Source: Sphaerimonospora mesophila NBRC 14179 = JCM 3151
GTDB taxonomy: Bacteria > Actinomycetota > Actinomycetes > Streptosporangiales > Streptosporangiaceae
Direction of reading: 5' to 3'
Assembly (NCBI GenBank): GCA_001552515.1
Contig: BCRI01000013.1
Location: 16,645-80,644, forward strand
DNA: 64,000 nt
Of the stretch, positions 54,005 through 63,104 are shown piece by piece (positions within the stretch are counted from its first letter, which is position 1; every line of letters begins with the position of its first letter). The notes below the pieces were generated by a model. That model ran no database searches. It saw only the letters and a list, made by a program, of their open reading frames with translations, and was not told where the DNA came from. The position numbers and the translations under genes are program-made.

Positions 54005-55330
54005 ATGACATCCATATCCCGTATGCGCCTGTTCGCTGCCGCCGCACTGCTCTCGCTCGGCGTCACCGCCTGCGGCGGCAGCGCCGCCTTGACCGGGGCG
54101 AGCGGGGCGCAGTCCAGCGGCTCCGGCGACCCGGCGCTGGCAGAGTGTCCGGACAACGGCACCGTCGGCCTCACCGACACGACCATCAAGCTCGGTGTGT
54201 CGCAGCCGCTGTCGGGCCCTCTCGTCGCCGTGGGCGGTGGGTTCGTCGTCGGTATGAACGCGTACTTCAACTACGTCAACGGTAACGGCGGCGTCAAGGG
54301 CCCGGACGGCAAACAGCGCAAGATCGAGCTGGTCGCCAAGGACGATCAGTACGTGGCCACCAAAACCAAGGCGAACGTGTCCGCACTGATCAACGAGGAC
54401 AAGGTCTTCGCCCTGCTCGGCCTGTTCGGCACGTCCGGCAACCTGGCCGCCCGGCCGCTGCTGGCGCAGGAATGCGTACCCTCCCTGTTCGCCACCTCCG
54501 GGGCGCCCGAGCTGGGCAACCCCGACTACCCCTGGGGCGGGCCCGCCGGGAGCATCTCCTACCTGCTCGAGGCGCGGGCCAGCGGCGAGTATCTGAAGTC
54601 GGTCAATCCCAATGCGAAGGTCGCGATCCTGTACCAGGACGACGACCTCGGACGCGCCTACCTGCAGGGCTTCAAGAAGGGGATCGAGGGGTCGAACATC
54701 TCGATCGTCAAGACCGAGAGCTTCGAGTCCACCGACCCCGACGTCGGCAACCAGATCACCAGCCTCGCCGCCACCGGAGCCGACACGTTCTACGACATCG
54801 CCATCGGCCTGCAGGCCCTGCAGGCGCTGAACCACGTGCACGCCAGCGGCTGGAAGCCCCAGATCATCCAGGCGGCGCAGGTCGGCCTGTCCCTGCTGAA
54901 GAAGCTCGAGCCCGGCGCCGGAGACGGCCTGATCATGGCCGGCACCTCCTACGACGCCGACGACCCGGACAACGCCGACCTCCCCGGGATCAAGCTGTTC
55001 CTGGATTGGCTGAAGAAGACCCCCGGCGGGGAGAAGATCCTCCCGTCCACCGCGACCGCGGGATGGACTGCCGCGATGTTCATGACGTGGGCGATCGAGA
55101 ACGCCGAGACCATGGACCGCGCCGGGGTCATGCGTGCGGCCCACAACATGGACTTCACCGGCCCCAACTTCTACCTGCCGGGCATCAAGCTCGTCACCGG
55201 GCCGGACGACCACTACCTCATCGAGGGCGTGGTGCAGCAGAAGCTGGACCGGAAGGCGGGCAAGCTGATCCCGCTGGGCGAGGTCCAGGACTTCAACGGC
55301 GCCAACCCCTACGAGAAGATCACCGGCTGA
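54005..55330 (+). CDS. Liv-type ABC transporter substrate-binding lipoprotein (second system)
   Basis: Predicted 441-residue lipoprotein. A short signal peptide ends LGVTAC with Cys23. The mature domain starts IKLGVSQPLSGPLVAVGGGF, and KDDQYVATKTKANVSALINE is the LivK-type second lobe entry. It has AAAGGAG before the ATG. Related proteins often bind aromatic or branched carboxylic acids, not only amino acids, which would fit the catabolic genes around it. The ligand is not predictable. Confidence 0.92.
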   Translation: MTSISRMRLFAAAALLSLGVTACGGSAALTGASGAQSSGSGDPALAECPDNGTVGLTDTTIKLGVSQPLSGPLVAVGGGFVVGMNAYFNYVNGNGGVKGPDGKQRKIELVAKDDQYVATKTKANVSALINEDKVFALLGLFGTSGNLAARPLLAQECVPSLFATSGAPELGNPDYPWGGPAGSISYLLEARASGEYLKSVNPNAKVAILYQDDDLGRAYLQGFKKGIEGSNISIVKTESFESTDPDVGNQITSLAATGADTFYDIAIGLQALQALNHVHASGWKPQIIQAAQVGLSLLKKLEPGAGDGLIMAGTSYDADDPDNADLPGIKLFLDWLKKTPGGEKILPSTATAGWTAAMFMTWAIENAETMDRAGVMRAAHNMDFTGPNFYLPGIKLVTGPDDHYLIEGVVQQKLDRKAGKLIPLGEVQDFNGANPYEKITG

Positions 55331-55336
55331 CGCGGC

Positions 55337-56158
55337 ATGAGACTGACCGGATTCGAGGGCAGGGTCGCGCTCGTCACGGGGGCGGCGCGGATGAGGTCCC
55401 TCGGCAGATCGATCGCCATCGGCCTGGCCGAAGCGGGCTGCGACATCGCCATGACCGGCACCGACCGGCCCCGGGAGAGCTTTCCCGCCGACGAACGCGA
55501 GGCCGGATGGCGGGGGCTGGACTCCGTGGCCGAGGAGATCACGGCGCTGGGCCGGCGTTGCCTGACCATCACGACGGACGGGACGACCGGCGAGGAGAAC
55601 GCCGGCCGGATCCTCCGCGAGACCCTGGACGGGTTCGGCCGGCTCGACGTCCTCGTCAACAACGCCGCGGCGGCCCGCGGCCCCGACCGGGTGGACGTGG
55701 TCGATCTTCCTCCTGGGGTCTGGGACTCGGTGATCGGAACCAACCTCACCGGCTCCTTCCGGCTGAGCCGGGTGGTCGCGCGGCACATGGTGGCCGCGCG
55801 GGAGGGCGGGGCCATCGTCAACATCTCGTCGATCGGCGGCAAGCTGATGAGCGCGAAGACGGCCGCCTACGCCGCCTCGAAGGCGGGACTCCACGCGCTG
55901 ACCTCGGCCATGGCGCAGGAGCTGGGGCCGCACGGCATACGGGTCAACGCGGTCTGTCCGGGGATCGTACGGACGTCCCGGCTGGACGACCTGCCCGACG
56001 CGGCGTGGAGTCGCATCATCGAGTCGACCGTACCGCTCCGCCGGGCCGGCGAACCCCGGGACGTCGCGAACCTGGTCGTGTTCCTGTGCAGTGAGCAGGC
56101 CGCCTGGGTGACCGGACAGGCATGGAACATCGACGGAGGCCAACTCACGATTCACTGA
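55337..56158 (+). CDS. Short-chain dehydrogenase/reductase
   Basis: Predicted 273-residue classical SDR. The cofactor motif is TGAARMRSLGRSIA, slightly longer than the usual TGxxxGxG. It also has VLVNNAAAARG, the catalytic Ser in IVNISSIGGKL, and Tyr-x3-Lys in AAYAASKAGLHAL. The end WVTGQAWNIDGGQL is typical. Oxidation of a beta-hydroxyacyl-CoA made by the MaoC hydratase is a plausible role. It starts 6 bp after the binding protein and closes the operon. Confidence 0.9.
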   Translation: MRLTGFEGRVALVTGAARMRSLGRSIAIGLAEAGCDIAMTGTDRPRESFPADEREAGWRGLDSVAEEITALGRRCLTITTDGTTGEENAGRILRETLDGFGRLDVLVNNAAAARGPDRVDVVDLPPGVWDSVIGTNLTGSFRLSRVVARHMVAAREGGAIVNISSIGGKLMSAKTAAYAASKAGLHALTSAMAQELGPHGIRVNAVCPGIVRTSRLDDLPDAAWSRIIESTVPLRRAGEPRDVANLVVFLCSEQAAWVTGQAWNIDGGQLTIH

Positions 56159-56164
56159 CCGGCT

Positions 56165-56194
56165 TCCGGTGGCCGGACGCGACCGGCCACCGGA
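56165..56194 (+). terminator. Hairpin terminator after the SDR gene
   Basis: TCCGGTGGCCGG and CCGGCCACCGGA form a perfect 12-bp stem with a 6-base loop, directly after the stop codon at 56158. Confidence 0.8.
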
Positions 56195-56232
56195 CCCGAA
56201 TCCGCTCCACAGACGGCGAAAACACAACAAAA

Positions 56233-56246
56233 GTGATTCAAGTCAC
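56233..56246. promoter_or_regulatory. CRP/GlxR-like palindrome upstream of tetR
   Basis: GTGATTCAAGTCAC fits the GTGA-N6-TCAC pattern of Crp-family regulators. It lies in an AT-richer stretch about 180 bp upstream of the TetR gene. A single short match, so a weak call. Confidence 0.3.
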
Positions 56247-56375
56247 GTAACCAGTAAGACCGCTCCTCCCCGAGAGCGACACCGGTCAATCGGCGGCGAT
56301 ATGAGCGCCCGCACCCTGACCAGATTGCGAATACATGACTTACCCGCGCAATACGGTCGAAGTGAAGGGCGCCAC

Positions 56376-56394
56376 CCTAGACTTGTATTCTAGG
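56376..56394. promoter_or_regulatory. Inverted repeat at the tetR promoter, possible autoregulatory site
   Basis: CCTAG-N9-CTAGG lies 27 bp upstream of the tetR start. Its right side, read on the minus strand (GAACCTAGAATACAAG), loosely resembles the cluster operators (GAACAGAATTCTTGTT). The match is partial. Confidence 0.4.
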
Positions 56395-56420
56395 TTCAAT
56401 GTCCGGAACGAGTCGGGGGT

Positions 56421-57053
56421 ATGGAAGTGACGATGATGGCCGATGTCTCGGGTCCGGCAGCGCCCGAGACGCTGCGCCGCGACCAGCGCGAACGCCGCGA
56501 GCGCATCGTCCGCGTCGCGCTGCGGAGCCTCGCGAACAGCGAATACGACCGGATCAAGGTGTCGGACGTGGCCCGGGACTCCGGTGTGGCCCTGGGCACG
56601 CTCTACCGGTACTTCACGTCCAAGGAGCATCTGTTCGCGGCCGCCTTCCTGCTCTGGCAGGAGGGTCTCAAGCGCACACTGGACCGGGCCGCCCCGCCTG
56701 AGGGAGCGGAGAAGGAGCGTGTTCGTGATGTGCTGCACCGTGCGATTCGCGCCTTTCAACTCCAGCCCCAGTTCTATCGCGTCCTCATAGTGCTGGAAAC
56801 GGCGTCCGACCCCTATGTCGACGACACCTACCGATCGATCGACAAGGTCTTCACCGACATCGTGCGGTCGGCGTTCGGCGCCGACGTCCGGGACGACGCC
56901 GATCACCGGGCGATCATCGCCACGCTCAGCAGCGTTCTCGGCGGGGGACTACGCGGCTGGGTCATGGCCCGCACGACGATCGAGAAGGTGTACGAGAACA
57001 TCGACAACGCCATCCGCCTGATCTACGACTTCTCGCCCGACGACCGCTCCTGA
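56421..57053 (+). CDS. TetR family transcriptional regulator
   Basis: Predicted 210-residue repressor. The helix-turn-helix (about 46-73) reads IKVSDVARDSGVALGTLYRY, then FTSKEHLF. The ligand domain (about 85-205) is all-helical with PQFYRVLIVLETASDPYVDD, resembling regulators of acyl-CoA or steroid catabolism such as KstR. It directly follows the transport/SDR operon and is the only regulator in the 37-57 kb cluster, so it is the best candidate to bind the five shared operators. The start could also be one of the ATGs at 56433 or 56436. Confidence 0.88.
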   Translation: MEVTMMADVSGPAAPETLRRDQRERRERIVRVALRSLANSEYDRIKVSDVARDSGVALGTLYRYFTSKEHLFAAAFLLWQEGLKRTLDRAAPPEGAEKERVRDVLHRAIRAFQLQPQFYRVLIVLETASDPYVDDTYRSIDKVFTDIVRSAFGADVRDDADHRAIIATLSSVLGGGLRGWVMARTTIEKVYENIDNAIRLIYDFSPDDRS

Positions 57054-57236
57054 TCCCCCGCCGGGCGCGGCGCGAGGCGCCGTCCTTCCGTACGGACCGG
57101 CCAGGCGGAACAGGGGACGGGTGACGTCCCGGCCCGTGTCCACCCGGACTACTGTTATCCATGTGTTTGTCGCGACTTATCGACGGCTTTCGTCGCGGTG
57201 TGATGTCCACGACGCGAATACAGCAGGATGGGCGGC

Positions 57237-58634
57237 ATGAGTGCTCCGCTGTCGCCGGACTTCGCCAACGGCGAGGTGTCCTTCTGGTACCGGTCCATCG
57301 GCGTCCCCGAGCCGGGAGAGCCGCTCGACGGTGACCTCCAGGCCGACGTGGCGATCGTCGGCGCCGGATATACGGGCCTGTGGACCGCCTACTACCTGAA
57401 GAAGGCCGAGCCACACCTGCGGATCGTCGTCCTGGAGAAGGAGTTCGCCGGGTTCGGCGCCTCCGGCCGCAACGGCGGATGGCTGACCGGGGCGCTCGCG
57501 GGATCGCCGGAGCGGTACGCGAAGACGCACAGCGCGGACGCGGCCAGGCGGCTCCAGCGGGCCATGTTCGAGACGATCGACGAGGTCATCCGGGTCACCG
57601 GCACAGAGGGCATCGAGGCCGACATCGCCAAGGGCGGCCTGTTCACGGTCGCGAGAAGCACGGCGCAGGACGTCCGGCTGCGCGAGGAGCTGAAACATCA
57701 GCGGCGGTGGGGGTGGACCGAGGCGGACGTCCGCCTGCTCACCAGGGGCGAGATGGCCTCCCGGCTCCGGGTCTCCGGCGCCACCGGGGCCACCTGGAGC
57801 CCGCACTGCGCGAGGATCCAGCCGGCGAAGCTCGCCCGCGGCCTGGCCCGGGTCGTACGGAACCTCGGGGTGGAGATCTACGAGCGGACCCCGGTCACGG
57901 AGATCTCCCGCGGCCGGGCGGTCACCCCACGCGGCACGGTGACCGCGACGTACGTGCTGCGCTGCACCGAGGGCTTCACCGCGACCATCCGCGGCCACCA
58001 CCGAGACTGGCTGCCGATGAACAGCTCGATGATCGTGACCGAGCCGCTGCCCGAGGACGTGTGGGCGGAGATCGGCTGGGACGGCCGCGAACTGCTCGGC
58101 GACATGGCGCACTACTACATGTACGCCCAGCGGACGGCCGACGACCGGATCGCCTTCGGCGGCCGCGGCAAGCCGTACCTCTACGGGTCGAGGATCGACG
58201 ACCGCGGGCACACCGCGGCCTGGACGATCGACGCGCTGTGGGACCTGCTCGTCTCGTTCTTCCCGGCCGTGGCCGGATCCCGGGTGGCGCATGCCTGGTC
58301 GGGTGTGCTCGGCGTGCCACGCGACTGGTGCTCCACGGTCCACCTGGACCGGGCGACCGGCCTCGGCTGGGCGGGCGGCTACACCGGGCACGGCGTGACC
58401 ACCGCCAACCTGGCCGGCCGTACGCTCCGGGACCTGGTGCTGCGCCGCGAGAGCGAGCTGAGCGTGCTGCCGTGGGTGGATCGGCGGGTCCGCTCCTGGG
58501 AGCCGGAACCGCTGCGCTGGCTCGGCGTGCACTCGATGTACCGCCTCTACCGGATGGCCGACGCCCGCGAGGGCCGGGGGGCCGAACGGACCTCGGCACT
58601 CGCCAAGATCGCCGACCTCATCACCGGTCACTGA
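57237..58634 (+). CDS. FAD-dependent oxidoreductase (DAO/PuuB-like)
   Basis: Predicted 465-residue flavoprotein of the D-amino acid oxidase fold. The FAD motif is VAIVGAGYTGLWTAYYLKKA, followed by GASGRNGGWLTGALAG, a signature of gamma-glutamylputrescine oxidase-like amine oxidases. GWAGGYTGHGVTTANLAGRT is the C-terminal FAD contact. The ATG at 57237 has AGGA at good spacing; an ATG three codons earlier does not. Amine oxidation is inferred. It is followed 14 bp later by a YtcJ-type amidohydrolase, likely in one operon. Confidence 0.87.
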   Translation: MSAPLSPDFANGEVSFWYRSIGVPEPGEPLDGDLQADVAIVGAGYTGLWTAYYLKKAEPHLRIVVLEKEFAGFGASGRNGGWLTGALAGSPERYAKTHSADAARRLQRAMFETIDEVIRVTGTEGIEADIAKGGLFTVARSTAQDVRLREELKHQRRWGWTEADVRLLTRGEMASRLRVSGATGATWSPHCARIQPAKLARGLARVVRNLGVEIYERTPVTEISRGRAVTPRGTVTATYVLRCTEGFTATIRGHHRDWLPMNSSMIVTEPLPEDVWAEIGWDGRELLGDMAHYYMYAQRTADDRIAFGGRGKPYLYGSRIDDRGHTAAWTIDALWDLLVSFFPAVAGSRVAHAWSGVLGVPRDWCSTVHLDRATGLGWAGGYTGHGVTTANLAGRTLRDLVLRRESELSVLPWVDRRVRSWEPEPLRWLGVHSMYRLYRMADAREGRGAERTSALAKIADLITGH

Positions 58635-58648
58635 GTGGAAGGTACCTC

Positions 58649-60286
58649 GTGAGTTCAGACACGCTGCTGTTCCGCGGCGGCCCCGCGTTCACGCCCGACG
58701 GTTTCGCCGAGGCCGTGCTCGTCCGCGACGGCGTCATCGCCGCCGTGGGCGCCGAGGCCGATCTCGTACGGCTCTCGCCCCGGGCCGAGCCGGTTGACCT
58801 GGACGGCGGCCTGCTCGTCCCGGGCTTCACCGACGCGCACATGCACCCGGTGCAGGCCGGGCTGGAGCGGGCCGGGTGCGACCTGTCCGAGGTGTACGGC
58901 CTCGACGTCTACCTGGCCACCGTGGCCGACTATGCCGCGAAAAATCCACACAAGGAGTGGATCGTTGGCGGCGGGTGGGACATGTCGGCCTTCCCGGGCG
59001 GTCTCCCCCACCGGTCCCAGCTCGACTTCCTCGACCGTCCCGCGTACCTGATCCAGCGCGACCACCACGCCGCCTGGGTCAACGGCCGGGCGCTGGAGCT
59101 GGCCGGGATCACCCGGGACACCCCCGACCCCGCGGACGGCCGCATCGAGCGGGACCGCGACGGCACGCCCAGCGGTGTGCTGCACGAGGGCGCGATGGAC
59201 CTGGTCGGCCTGCTCACCCCGCGCCCGACCCCCGACGACCTGGTGGCCGCCCTGCTCGACGCGCAGGCGCACCTGTTCTCCCTGGGCATCACCGGGTGGC
59301 AGGACGCGATCGTGGGATCGTACGCCGGATCGGACGACCAACTGCCCGCCTACCTCGCGGCCGCCTCGTCCGGCCGGCTCGTCGCGCGGGTGGTCGGCGC
59401 GCTGTGGTGGGACCGCACCCGCGGCGCAGAGCAGATCCCCGACCTGGCCGAGCGGCGCGCCGCCGCCGAGGGGCTGGAGCGGTTCCGGGCCGGCGCCGTG
59501 AAGATCATGCAGGACGGCATCGCGGAGAACTTCACCGCCGCCGTCATCGAGCCCTACTGCCGCTGCGGCGGGACCGAGTCCTCTACAAGTGCCGAACTCG
59601 GCACGGGCCTGTCGTATGTGGATCCGGAACAGCTCAAGGTGTACGTCAAGGAACTCGACGCCCGGGGGTTCCAGGTCCACTTCCACGCCATCGGCGAGCG
59701 GGCCGTACGGGAGGCCCTGGACGCCCTGGCCGGGACCGACCCGGGCAACCGCCACCACGTCGCCCACCTGCAGATCATCACCCCTCGGGACGTGCCGCGC
59801 TTCGCCGCGCTCGGCGTGACCGCGAACCTGCAGCCGCTGTGGGCCACGCACCACGCCCAGATGGACGAGCTGTGCATCCCCTACCTCGGCGAGGAGCGCT
59901 CGTCGTGGCAGTATCCCTTCGCCGATCTCGTACGGCACGGCACCCGGCTGGCGGCCGGCTCCGACTGGCCGGTGTCGTCGGCCGACCCGATGCAGGGCAT
60001 GCACGTCGCGGTCAACCGCACGGAACCGGGCGGATCGGTGCACGCCTCCTACCCCACGGCGCAGACCCCGTTCCTGCCCGGCCAGCGCATCGACCTCAGA
60101 ACGGTCATGACCGCCTACACGGCGGGCTCGGCCTGGCTGAACCGCTCACCGGCCGGGGTGATCGAGCAGGGACGGCCCGCCGATCTCGTGGTGCTCGACC
60201 GGGACCCCTTCGCCCTCGAACCCGGCGACATCTGGACGACCCGGGTGCGGATGACCTTAATCGACGGGCGGCCCGTCCACGGCTGA
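58649..60286 (+). CDS. Amidohydrolase family 3 protein (YtcJ-like)
   Basis: Predicted 545-residue metal-dependent hydrolase. The metal motif is GFTDAHMHP (Asp-x-His-x-His type), with the Lys in GAVKIMQDGIAENF, His residues in FQVHFHAIGERA and NRHHVAHLQ, and the terminal Asp in LAAGSDWPVSSADPMQGM. The start is GTG at 58649 with GGAAGG upstream. Family members hydrolyse amides or imides; the pairing with an amine oxidase suggests breakdown of an N-acyl amine. This is inference. Confidence 0.88.
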   Translation: MSSDTLLFRGGPAFTPDGFAEAVLVRDGVIAAVGAEADLVRLSPRAEPVDLDGGLLVPGFTDAHMHPVQAGLERAGCDLSEVYGLDVYLATVADYAAKNPHKEWIVGGGWDMSAFPGGLPHRSQLDFLDRPAYLIQRDHHAAWVNGRALELAGITRDTPDPADGRIERDRDGTPSGVLHEGAMDLVGLLTPRPTPDDLVAALLDAQAHLFSLGITGWQDAIVGSYAGSDDQLPAYLAAASSGRLVARVVGALWWDRTRGAEQIPDLAERRAAAEGLERFRAGAVKIMQDGIAENFTAAVIEPYCRCGGTESSTSAELGTGLSYVDPEQLKVYVKELDARGFQVHFHAIGERAVREALDALAGTDPGNRHHVAHLQIITPRDVPRFAALGVTANLQPLWATHHAQMDELCIPYLGEERSSWQYPFADLVRHGTRLAAGSDWPVSSADPMQGMHVAVNRTEPGGSVHASYPTAQTPFLPGQRIDLRTVMTAYTAGSAWLNRSPAGVIEQGRPADLVVLDRDPFALEPGDIWTTRVRMTLIDGRPVHG

Positions 60287-60304
60287 GGCACCGCTGAGGC
60301 ACGC

Positions 60305-60341
60305 CGAAGGCCCTCTCCGCGATGTGCGGAGAGGGCCTTCG
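60305..60341. terminator. Strong bidirectional terminator between the YtcJ-like gene and rbpA
   Basis: CGAAGGCCCTCTCCGC and GCGGAGAGGGCCTTCG form a perfect 16-bp stem with a 5-base loop between two converging genes. Confidence 0.9.
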
Positions 60342-60355
60342 CGGTGAAACACGAC

Positions 60356-60703
60356 CTAGTAGATCGGGCGCGAGGAGGAGCGCAGCCGCTCCAGGGCCTC
60401 GGCGAGGATCTGGGCGCCGTCCTTGTCGCTGCGGCGTTCCTTCACGTATGCCAGGTGCGTCTTGTACGGCTCGTTCTTCGGCGGAGCGGGCGGATTCGCA
60501 CTGTCCTGGCCGGCCGGGAGGCCGCAACGCGGGCAGTCCCACAGCTCGGGAACCTGAGCGTCGCTGGCGAAGCTCGGCCGCGTCTCGTGCATCTTGGCAC
60601 ACCAGAACGAGACCCGTACCCGGGGAGCGGCCTCGCCGCGCTCGGCCTCTCCCATCGGGCCTGCGCCGACTCGGCTGCCACGGATCGCGTTGCCACTACC
60701 CAC
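60356..60703 (-). CDS. rbpA: RNA polymerase-binding protein RbpA
   Basis: Predicted 115-residue actinobacterial transcription factor that binds the principal sigma factor and stabilises the open complex. The start MGSGNAIRGSRVGAGPMGEA is the RbpA N-terminal tail. The core has VSFWCAKMHETRPSFA and LWDCPRCGLPAGQD, retaining the Cys/His set for zinc seen in Streptomyces RbpA. The SID region HLAYVKERRSDKDGAQILAE is complete. The start is GTG at 60703 with AAGGAG upstream. Confidence 0.96.
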   Translation of the reverse strand: MGSGNAIRGSRVGAGPMGEAERGEAAPRVRVSFWCAKMHETRPSFASDAQVPELWDCPRCGLPAGQDSANPPAPPKNEPYKTHLAYVKERRSDKDGAQILAEALERLRSSSRPIY

Positions 60704-60778
60704 CGAAGAACTCCTTGCCTCGATCCCCCCGCGATGGGGATGGTGAATCTCACTCGCGCGTCGCGCCGTACGGCCGGG

Positions 60779-61009
60779 CTACGGCTTGAGCATCAGGCCC
60801 AGCGCGATGATGCAGACGAACCAGATGACGCCCGTGATGATGGTGAGCCGGTCCAGGTTGCGCTCGACCACGGAGGACCCGCCGAATGACGACGAGAAAC
60901 CGCCACCGAACAGGTCCGACAGACCGCCGCCCTTGCCCTTGTGAAGCAGGACGAACAGCACCATCAGACAGCTCGACAGGATGAGAGCGATGGAGATTCC
61001 GAGTTGCAC
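60779..61009 (-). CDS. secG: Preprotein translocase subunit SecG
   Basis: Predicted 76-residue membrane protein with two helices (ISIALILSSCLMVLFVLL and LTIITGVIWFVCIIALGL) joined by the conserved HKGKGGGLSDLFGGG loop. It supports SecYE in protein export. The GTG at 61009 is chosen since SecG proteins begin a few residues before the first helix; an earlier ATG would add an unlikely Arg/His-rich leader. It lies between tpiA and rbpA, its usual place. Confidence 0.95.
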   Translation of the reverse strand: MQLGISIALILSSCLMVLFVLLHKGKGGGLSDLFGGGFSSSFGGSSVVERNLDRLTIITGVIWFVCIIALGLMLKP

Positions 61010-61090
61010 CGTAGACCTGTTCCTATGTCCGGCGTGCGCACGGTCGGTGCACACGATCATCGGGCTTGATGGTTCAATCTTGTTCTATGA

Positions 61091-61118
61091 GGGTACGACC
61101 TGATGTCAAGTCGCACCC
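61091..61118 (-). terminator. Imperfect hairpin after tpiA
   Basis: GGGTACGACCTG and CAAGTCGCACCC pair with two mismatches around a 4-base loop, just beyond the tpiA stop. It probably ends the gap-pgk-tpiA transcript before secG. Confidence 0.45.
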
Positions 61119-61132
61119 CCATAATCGCTCAC

Positions 61133-61912
61133 CTAGCCGGAGATTTCACCAAAGCGGCAAATCTTGACGAAGTCCCCCTGGTCGAGGCTGGCCCCGCCCA
61201 CGAGGGCGCCGTCGATGTCGGGTTGCGCCATGATACCGGCGATGTTGTCCCCCTTCACCGACCCTCCGTAGAGGACACGCACCTCACCGGCCACCTCGCC
61301 GCCGTACAGGTCGGCGAGCCGGGTGCGGATCGCGCCGCACACCTCCTGGGCGTCCGCCGGGGTGGCGACCTCACCGGTGCCGATCGCCCAGACCGGCTCG
61401 TACGCCACGACGATCGTCCTGGCCTGCTCGGCCGGGACCCCGTCGAGCGCCCCGTCGAGCTGGGCGAGCGTGTGCTCGACGTGGCGACCCTCCTGCCGGA
61501 CCGGCAGACCCTCGCCGACGCACAGGATCGGCGTCAGCGAGTGCCGGTAGGCCGCCTTCACCTTGGCGTTGCACAGGGCGTCGTCCTCGGCGTGGTACTG
61601 ACGCCGCTCCGAGTGGCCGACCAGCGTGAACGTGCAGCCGAGCTTGGCGAGCATCGCCCCGGAGATCTCTCCGGTGTAGGCCCCCGAGTCGTGCCGCGAC
61701 ACGTCCTGCGCGCCGTACACGATGCGCAGCCGGTCGCCGTCGACCAGCGTCTGCACGCTGCGCAGGTCGGTGAACGGCGGGAGCACCGCGACGTCGACGG
61801 CGTCGTAGTCGCGGTCGGTGAGCGAGAACGCCAGCTTCTGCACCAGGTTGATGGCCTCGAGATGGTTGAGGTTCATCTTCCAGTTGCCGGCGATCAGCGG
61901 CTTGCGGGCCAT
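61133..61912 (-). CDS. tpiA: Triosephosphate isomerase
   Basis: Predicted 259-residue TIM-barrel glycolytic enzyme. The N-terminal [20 protein letters not shown] carries the active-site Asn and Lys. The catalytic His is in [11 protein letters not shown], and the catalytic Glu in [29 protein letters not shown] binds phosphate. The start is ATG at 61912, four bases after the pgk stop. Confidence 0.97.
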   Translation of the reverse strand: MARKPLIAGNWKMNLNHLEAINLVQKLAFSLTDRDYDAVDVAVLPPFTDLRSVQTLVDGDRLRIVYGAQDVSRHDSGAYTGEISGAMLAKLGCTFTLVGHSERRQYHAEDDALCNAKVKAAYRHSLTPILCVGEGLPVRQEGRHVEHTLAQLDGALDGVPAEQARTIVVAYEPVWAIGTGEVATPADAQEVCGAIRTRLADLYGGEVAGEVRVLYGGSVKGDNIAGIMAQPDIDGALVGGASLDQGDFVKICRFGEISG

Positions 61913-61916
61913 CTGC

Positions 61917-63103
61917 TTATTCCTCCAGCGCCGCGAGTCCGGGCAGCGTCTTGCCCTCGAGGTATTCGAGGCTGGCGCCGCCACCGGTTGAGATGTGCGA
62001 GAAACGGTCTTCCGGCAGGCCGAGCCGGCGTACGGCCGCGGCCGAGTCGCCGCCGCCGACCACGGTGAACGCCGCGGAGCCGATCAGTGCCTCCGCCACG
62101 GCCCGGGTCCCGCCCGAGAACGCGTCGAACTCGAACACGCCCATCGGGCCGTTCCAGAACACGGTGCGGGCGTCGGCCAGCTTGGCGGCGAACAGCTCCC
62201 GGGTGCGCGGGCCGATGTCCAGGCCCTGGCGGTCTGCCGGGATCGCCGTCGCGTCGACGACGTCGTGCGGCGCGTCGGCGGCGAAGTGGGTGGCGGCCAG
62301 CACGTCGACCGGGAGCACCAGCTCCACCCCGCGGGCGGCGGCGTCGTTCAGGAAACCGCGCACCGTGTCGAGCTGGTCCTCCTGCAGCAGCGAGGCCCCG
62401 ACCTCGTGGCCCTGGGCCTTGAGGAACGTGTAGGCCATGCCGCCGCCCACCAGCAGCCGGTCGACCTTGGTCAGCAGGTTCGCGATCACGCCGAGCTTGT
62501 CGGAGACCTTCGCGCCGCCCAGGACCACGACGTACGGCCTGGCCGGGTCCTCGGTCAGCCGCCGGAGCACCTCGACCTCGGCGAGGATCAGGTCGCCCGC
62601 CGCGTGCGGCAGCCGCTTCGGCACGTCGTAGACGCTGGCGTGCTTGCGATGCACCGCGCCGAAGCCGTCGCCCACGTAGAGCTCGGCCAGCGCGGCGAGA
62701 CGGTCGGCGAACTCGCCCCTGACCGCGTCGTCCTTGGACTCCTCACCCGGCTCGAAGCGCAGGTTCTCCAGCAGGGCGACCTGTCCGTCCTGCAGGGCCT
62801 CCACCGTGCTCCTGGCCGACTCGCCGACCACGTCCGCGGCGAACGCGACGTCCTCTCCGAGCAGCTCGGCCAGCCGCCGCGAGACCGGCGCCAGCGAGTA
62901 CTTCGGGGTGGGCGTGCCCTTCGGACGGCCGAGGTGGGCGCCCACGACCACCCGGGCGCCGCGCTCCAGGAGCTTCCTGATGGTGGGCACCGACGCGCGG
63001 ATCCGGCCGTCGTCGGTGATCGTCTCCCCGTCCAGGGGGACGTTGAGGTCGGCGCGCACGAACACGCGCCGGCCCTTCACGTCGAGCTCGTCGATTCCGA
63101 TCA

Positions 63104-63104
<1 letters not shown>
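61917..63104 (-). CDS. pgk: Phosphoglycerate kinase
   Basis: Predicted 395-residue glycolytic kinase. [20 protein letters not shown] and [20 protein letters not shown] bind the phosphoglycerate, and the C-terminal [20 protein letters not shown] binds nucleotide. [17 protein letters not shown] is the usual actinobacterial form of the hinge motif. The ATG shares one base with the gap stop (TGATG). Confidence 0.97.

Noticed and set aside
52754..56230. A 1158-codon minus-strand open frame opposite the second Liv operon
   Set aside because: It lies antisense to livH, livM, livK and SDR genes whose products are clearly recognisable; its own composition is shadow-like.
56159..56420. A riboswitch or small RNA in the gap before tetR
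   Set aside because: Beyond the SDR terminator and short palindromes, I see no conserved aptamer-like fold.
57171..57197. CGCGAC-N15-GTCGCG dyad upstream of the FAD oxidoreductase as an operator
   Set aside because: Six-base GC-rich arms with a long spacer are likely by chance in this composition.
57380..60286. A 968-codon frame that would fuse a flavoprotein-like N-terminus to the YtcJ-type amidohydrolase
   Set aside because: The first part is an out-of-frame reading of the oxidoreductase gene at 57237-58634; the true amidohydrolase starts at the GTG at 58649 with a ribosome binding site.
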